Shown here: piece after piece, positions 59,725-64,000 of the stretch
How positions within the stretch are numbered: the first letter of the stretch is position 1
Layout of the letters: the number at the start of each line of letters is the position of its first letter
Source of the DNA: Bacteroidota bacterium
GTDB lineage: Bacteria > Bacteroidota > Bacteroidia > Chitinophagales > Chitinophagaceae
Reading direction: 5' to 3'
Length of the DNA stretch: 64,000 bases
Assembly: GCA_018267955.1 (NCBI GenBank)
Contig: JAFDXL010000006.1
Coordinates: forward strand, 62,001 to 126,000
The notes under the pieces: model-generated
What the model was told of the DNA's origin: nothing
What the model saw: only the letters and a program-made list of their open reading frames with translations
Database searches by the model: none
Program-made: the position numbers and the translations under genes

Positions 59725-61134
59725 TCACTGCTTCACAAAAGCTTGGGCCATTAACTTATTGCCCCTGGCATCTGTTAACGATAAATGATAGTTACCGGGT
59801 TGCAAGGCTGCTATTGACAGCTTCATATTATCTGAACCCGCGAGCATTGTTTGCATTACTACCTGGCCCAGGTTATTTACCACCTGTACAACAACGTTGC
59901 CTGCAATAGCTTGTTTGGATTTTATATTCAGTTCGTTATTAGCAGGATTGGGATATACTGTGAAAGAGCTATTCTTAGCTACATTAGCAACACCAAGATC
60001 CCAGCGAGCTTCGTAGTAATAATAGTAATGCGCTAGCTCTATCATATTGCCCATATAATCTAAAACACCTATGGTCTCAACAGGGTTGTTATTGGCGTTA
60101 TATTTCCAGGCAGTCTTGAAATTAACCACATAATCATTGGTAGCCGAATCGACACCATAGAAGTAGATCGTATCAGGAAGATTAGCTCCATTCAGGCGCC
60201 TTGTTTCCAGCGAAGACTTGTCCCACCTGTTGCTGTCAGCATTCCAATCCCTGGTTTCATCAAATGTGTAGAAATCAGTACCATTATACCCAAAGCTATC
60301 TAGCGTTGATGGAACAAAAGAACCTGAGCCATTATAGTCTTCTTCGGTTTGAGTTTGCAATTTGTTGTTAGCATAATAGGTAAACAATGTGCGTGCTGAA
60401 GTATCAGGTACAGGACCAGAATAACTGTAGTATAATGTTTGCGTAAGATTGCCGGAGCCATCGTATGTATTTTCAGATTTCCCGGTAGGCGCCCAGACAC
60501 CGGAAACCTTCTGGTATTGCATATATGCAAGTGCTTTGTTAGCCGTATTATAAGTATATACAGTCTTGCTCGCACTATCGAAGGAAGTGCCATTCCAAGT
60601 TAGCATGTATATAGCTTTTATATTTCCGGCAGCATCATAATCAAAAAAAGACTGGACATTGTTTGCCAAAGGCGTGCCGGGAGGGTTGCTTACCAGTCCC
60701 AGCTTAGTATCGAGCTTGCCGGCAGCATTGTATGTGCTGGCGCTACCATTACCCAGGTCGAAACCATTATTCCCCGTATAATAATTTACTGATGAATCGG
60801 ACTGTACTTTAGGTTCGTTGGAATAGTCATCATAATACATATCTGTAAAGTCAAACTCAGAACCACGAGGATTAGAGTACCAATACTTAGAGGAATCAGC
60901 AATCTTCATCACCGAGCCATCGAACTGATATATAGCATAAGAGGCCAGTCGTTCGTTGCTTGCTGTTGTCTTTGCAGACGCGGATTGCGCATGTAATAAC
61001 TGAGAAACATTCTGAGACCGATGCGGCCTCATTAACTGTCTTAGTGTGTTTACGGATTGCTGAGCAGGGGTTTGCTGTGCATTGACTGCCATTGTCGTTA
61101 ACGACAAGGAGAAGAGTAAAAAGGTTTTATTCAT
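59725..61134 (-). CDS. Secreted YD-repeat-like protein, T9SS type A
   Basis: 469 residues. Signal peptide MNKTFLLFSLSLTTMAVNAQ, a basic linker, then a body of YD/Rhs-like beta strands (FFDYDAAGNIKAIYMLTWNG, TVYTYNTANKALAYMQYQK, ENTYDGSGNLTQTLYYSY, WKYNANNNPVETIG) and a type A sorting domain from about 395 (SSFTVYPNPANNELNIKS...ALQPGNYHLSLTD). No toxin domain follows, so it is not a polymorphic toxin but a short surface or secreted protein. A TACATTTG box lies at 61153-61160. Confidence 0.8.
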   Translation of the reverse strand: MNKTFLLFSLSLTTMAVNAQQTPAQQSVNTLRQLMRPHRSQNVSQLLHAQSASAKTTASNERLASYAIYQFDGSVMKIADSSKYWYSNPRGSEFDFTDMYYDDYSNEPKVQSDSSVNYYTGNNGFDLGNGSASTYNAAGKLDTKLGLVSNPPGTPLANNVQSFFDYDAAGNIKAIYMLTWNGTSFDSASKTVYTYNTANKALAYMQYQKVSGVWAPTGKSENTYDGSGNLTQTLYYSYSGPVPDTSARTLFTYYANNKLQTQTEEDYNGSGSFVPSTLDSFGYNGTDFYTFDETRDWNADSNRWDKSSLETRRLNGANLPDTIYFYGVDSATNDYVVNFKTAWKYNANNNPVETIGVLDYMGNMIELAHYYYYYEARWDLGVANVAKNSSFTVYPNPANNELNIKSKQAIAGNVVVQVVNNLGQVVMQTMLAGSDNMKLSIAALQPGNYHLSLTDARGNKLMAQAFVKQ

Positions 61135-61152
61135 ACTGTGATTTTATATAGC

Positions 61153-61160
61153 CAAATGTA
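61153..61160 (-). promoter_or_regulatory. -7 box of the YD-repeat-like gene (TACATTTG)
   Basis: Perfect TAnnTTTG 18 nt before the ATG; -33 match weak. Confidence 0.45.
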
Positions 61161-61197
61161 ACGGCATCGTTTATAATTAATTGTCACAGTATCCCTA

Positions 61198-61716
61198 TTA
61201 TTTTGTTAAAGCACGAATGATCTTGTTTGCCCTGCTTTTAAAGCCCGGCGTGGCTTCCAGCGATAAGGTGTCTTGCAAAATAGTTATTAACTCCTGCTTA
61301 ATATCGGGATATTTCTTTGCCAGCTCAGCTAATACAGACATCGCAAAAACCTTTATAGCCACAGCTTCTTTTACATCAGATAAAACATCGAAGCAGAGGT
61401 TCATCACTACACCTTCTTCATCCTCCGGCACCGAGCAAATCTCCAGGATCTTTAGTACATGCCTTTTGATACCATCATGCACCACAGGGCGCTGTAACCG
61501 AGATATGATATCGTGGAGATGAGGGTAGAGCAAAGCAGGATGATTCTCCGCAATCTTACTTAAAACCCAGGAGGCAGGGCGGGCGATATCATCGTTCTCC
61601 GTAACAAAAATGTGTACCAGTTCTTTTATCTTCTTTTTATCAGTACTGATAATTTCTACCGCCTGCAAACATTGCCGGGCACTTTGAATCGGGGCTATCT
61701 GGCTACGCATATCCAT
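61198..61716 (-). CDS. HEAT-repeat-like protein
   Basis: 172 residues (ATG 61716, or 61710). All-helical with HEAT-like pairs such as NDDIARPASWVLSKIAENHPALLYPHLHDIISRL and VKEAVAIKVFAMSVLAELAKKYPDIKQELITIL. No signal peptide, so cytoplasmic. Such proteins are binding scaffolds; the partner is unknown. It is divergent from tex (76 bp between starts). Confidence 0.75.
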   Translation of the reverse strand: MDMRSQIAPIQSARQCLQAVEIISTDKKKIKELVHIFVTENDDIARPASWVLSKIAENHPALLYPHLHDIISRLQRPVVHDGIKRHVLKILEICSVPEDEEGVVMNLCFDVLSDVKEAVAIKVFAMSVLAELAKKYPDIKQELITILQDTLSLEATPGFKSRANKIIRALTK

Positions 61717-61792
61717 AAGCAAATATTAATAAAGATTTTCTTTTTAAAAATGAAGCCTCCCTGCTACATTCGCATCCGCAAGAAACAGAGAT

Positions 61793-64000
61793 ATGATAGA
61801 ATACAGCAACAGTGTATCCGCCAAATTAGGCATCCGGGAGCAACAAGTAAAAACAGTACTGGAGCTATTGAACGAAGGCGCTACCATACCCTTCATAGCC
61901 CGATACCGGAAAGACCGCACAGGTGCATTGGACGAAGTGCAGATACAGGCGATACAGGAAGAAGCTAAATTTCAGAAAGAGTTTACAGAACGTAAAGCAT
62001 TCATAGAAAAAACCATTACGGAACAAGGTAAGATGACAGAAGCACTTACCGAAAAACTAAACAAAGCCACTACCATAGCCGAGCTGGAAGATATATACCT
62101 GCCCTATAAACCAAAACGCAAAACAAAGGCACAGACAGCAAGAGAAAACGGACTGGAACCACTGGCCAATATGCTGTGGGAGCAAGGAAATATTGATCCG
62201 CTGGCGGAAGCTGCTGCTTTTATTACCGAAACCGTAAAGAGCGCAGAAGATGCCCTGCAGGGAGCAAGAGACATTATTGCCGAAACCGTGAACGAAGACG
62301 CTACTGTACGCGCTAAAATGCGTAAGCTGTTTGAAGACACTGCCACAGTGCAGAGTAAGGTACTTGCAGATAAAGAAACAGAAGGCGCCAAGTATAAAGA
62401 CTATTTTGACTTTAGTGAGCCGGTAAGCAAGATACCATCGCACAGGATACTGGCGGTGATGCGCGGTTTTATGGAAGGCATACTACGTATGAGCATTGCG
62501 CCGGTAGAGGAAGATGCTTTGCAGATCATTGAAAAGATGTTTGTAAAAAGCAGCAATGCTGCAAGCGAACATGTAAAGAAAGCTATTAAAGACGCATACA
62601 GAAGGCTATTGCAACCAAGCCTGGAGAGTGAATTCCGCATGGCGCTGAAAACGAAAGGTGACGAAGAAGCTATCAATGTATTTGCAGAGAACCTGAGGCA
62701 GCTATTGCTAAGCTCTCCGCTGGGAAGCAAACGCATACTTGCCATAGACCCGGGGTATCGCACAGGTTGCAAAATAGTATGCCTGGATGATAAAGGCACA
62801 TTGAAGAAAACGGACCTGATATATATACATGAGCCGGGAAGACTAGCCGACTCTGAACATAAGATACGCACGCTGGTGCAGCAATACCAGGCGCAAACAA
62901 TTGCAATAGGCGATGGTACTGCCGGGAGAGAAACAGAACAGTTTATTAAGAAACTGAACCTGGGATTGCCTATATTTCTTGTTAACGAAGATGGCGCCTC
63001 TATATATTCTGCATCAGAAACTGCACGCGAGGAATTCCCTGACCAGGATGTGACTGTGCGTGGTGCAGTAAGCATTGGCCGCAGGCTGATGGATCCGCTG
63101 GCTGAGCTGGTGAAGATAGATCCTAAGAGTATAGGCGTAGGGCAATACCAGCATGATGTGAACCAGGTGCGCCTGAAAGAACGCCTGGACCAGACCGTCA
63201 TCAGCTGCGTGAATATGGTAGGTGTGAACCTGAACACCGCCAGCAAACACCTGCTGAGCTACGTGAGTGGCATAGGCCCATCCATTGCAGACAATATAGT
63301 TAACTATAGAAATGAAATAGGTGGATTCACAAGCCGTAAGCAATTGCTGAAAGTGCCTCGCCTTGGCAGTAAAGCGTTTGAACAATGTGCTGGCTTCCTG
63401 CGCATCAAAGACGGCGAAAACCCGCTTGACGCCAGCGCTGTACATCCTGAAGCTTATGATGTAGTAGCTAAGATGGCCGCAGATATGGGGATAGACATAA
63501 AGCACCTGATAGGCAATGATGATGCGATCAAAAAGCTGGATACAAAAAAATATATCACAGAAGCAACCGGTGAGCATACCGTCAAGGATATATTAAATGA
63601 ACTGAAGAAGCCGGGATTGGATCCGCGCAGTGAAGCACAGGCTTTTGAATTTGCAAACATTTACAGCATTGAGGATGTTACGGTAGGCATGATCGTTCCC
63701 GGGATGGTGACCAACCTTACGCGCTTTGGTGCATTTGTAGATATAGGTGTAAAGCAAGATGGGCTGGTACACGTATCTGAAATATCGCACACCTACATTA
63801 CCGACCCTAACGAAGCATTGAAACTGAATGATAAAGTGATGGTGAAAGTACTGGAAGTAGACCTGCCACGTAAACGCATATCCTTATCCATTAAGCAAAC
63901 AATGGAAGCACCGGTGCGTCAGCAAAAAGGAGGCCAACGCAGGCAAGATACTGCTAAAGAGAAGGACACGAGCAATATGAACATGAACGATGCATTGAGT
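61793..64000 (+). CDS. tex: Tex-family RNA-binding transcription accessory protein, 3' end outside window
   Basis: 736 codons are open to the last base, so the C-terminus lies beyond the window; Tex proteins usually have 730-780 residues, so little is missing. Order of domains: N-terminal helical Tex-N (IREQQVKTVLELLNEGATIPFIARYRKDRTGALDEVQI), the YqgF-like RNase H domain (KRILAIDPGYRTGCKIVCLD near 320), helix-hairpin-helix pairs (LNTASKHLLSYVSGIGPSIADNIVNYRNE, PRLGSKAFEQCAGFLRI) and an S1 domain (GMIVPGMVTNLTRFGAFVDIGVKQDGLVHVSEIS) near 645-715. ATG 61793 is the start; it fits the family. Cytoplasmic, affects transcription and stress responses. Confidence 0.95.
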   Translation, partial: MIEYSNSVSAKLGIREQQVKTVLELLNEGATIPFIARYRKDRTGALDEVQIQAIQEEAKFQKEFTERKAFIEKTITEQGKMTEALTEKLNKATTIAELEDIYLPYKPKRKTKAQTARENGLEPLANMLWEQGNIDPLAEAAAFITETVKSAEDALQGARDIIAETVNEDATVRAKMRKLFEDTATVQSKVLADKETEGAKYKDYFDFSEPVSKIPSHRILAVMRGFMEGILRMSIAPVEEDALQIIEKMFVKSSNAASEHVKKAIKDAYRRLLQPSLESEFRMALKTKGDEEAINVFAENLRQLLLSSPLGSKRILAIDPGYRTGCKIVCLDDKGTLKKTDLIYIHEPGRLADSEHKIRTLVQQYQAQTIAIGDGTAGRETEQFIKKLNLGLPIFLVNEDGASIYSASETAREEFPDQDVTVRGAVSIGRRLMDPLAELVKIDPKSIGVGQYQHDVNQVRLKERLDQTVISCVNMVGVNLNTASKHLLSYVSGIGPSIADNIVNYRNEIGGFTSRKQLLKVPRLGSKAFEQCAGFLRIKDGENPLDASAVHPEAYDVVAKMAADMGIDIKHLIGNDDAIKKLDTKKYITEATGEHTVKDILNELKKPGLDPRSEAQAFEFANIYSIEDVTVGMIVPGMVTNLTRFGAFVDIGVKQDGLVHVSEISHTYITDPNEALKLNDKVMVKVLEVDLPRKRISLSIKQTMEAPVRQQKGGQRRQDTAKEKDTSNMNMNDALS

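Noticed and set aside
59725-61134. Rhs/YD-repeat polymorphic toxin
   Set aside because: No toxin tip, no immunity gene and a type A T9SS sorting domain at the C-terminus.
62401-63246. 281-codon frame on the minus strand opposite tex
   Set aside because: It lies wholly inside a well-supported tex frame, its product is Ser/Leu-rich low-similarity sequence, and codon pattern follows the complement of tex.

Overview
The window comes from a member of the Bacteroidota, most likely the Chitinophagia/Sphingobacteriia side (the phylum is well supported, the family is a guess). The evidence is: type IX secretion (PorT plus five proteins with type A or type B C-terminal sorting domains), many -7 boxes of the phylum-specific form TAnnTTTG (several with TTTG 18-20 bp upstream), no Shine-Dalgarno-like starts, and the gene neighbourhoods rpsU-xerC-raiA, rpsF-rpsR-rplI and panD-flippase-rfaE2. 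Nearly all of it is chromosomal housekeeping sequence. I see no insertion sequence, prophage, CRISPR array, rRNA or tRNA.

Layout. 1-6.2 kb: the 3' part of a class D beta-lactamase, ubiE, engB, a GH3-family enzyme, lptB, metF and a 1-Cys peroxiredoxin. 6.2-16.2 kb: porT, an IsdG-like monooxygenase with a coupled 41-residue membrane peptide, a 1248-residue secreted phytase-like/PhoX-like enzyme, a dihaem cytochrome c peroxidase with a monohaem c lipoprotein, a DUF1304 protein and an ABC exporter. 16.2-26.5 kb: nadB, a DUF6029 outer-membrane protein divergent from a TlpA thioredoxin, a PQQ-type propeller lipoprotein, rpsU-xerC-raiA, ribE and a glycosyltransferase. 26.5-36.3 kb: a divergent HxlR/DoxX pair, lspA-zapA, an Omp28-type lipoprotein, rbfA with a LolC/E-like permease, argS, rpsO and pnp.

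36.3-64 kb: two TPR proteins, a 1993-residue beta-helix adhesin, small lipoproteins, the ppk1-ppx polyphosphate pair, panD-flippase-rfaE2, a 1291-residue SBBP/Ig-repeat surface protein, the rpsF operon, two more secreted T9SS proteins, a HEAT-repeat protein, and tex running off the right end. Convergent gene pairs are often separated by compact bidirectional terminators; two pairs abut with no spacer at all.

Most notable unexplained items: a phased array of 10-bp GCTAACCTTT-type repeats in a convergent intergenic region (27481-27640); three GTTAAC palindromes spaced exactly 22 bp apart upstream of the phytase-like gene; a recurring placement of TAnnTTTG boxes only 4-15 nt from the ATG, implying near-leaderless mRNAs; a shared start-region sequence at three ribosomal-protein promoters; and a structured rpsF leader. 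I found no convincing new multi-gene defence or mobile system.
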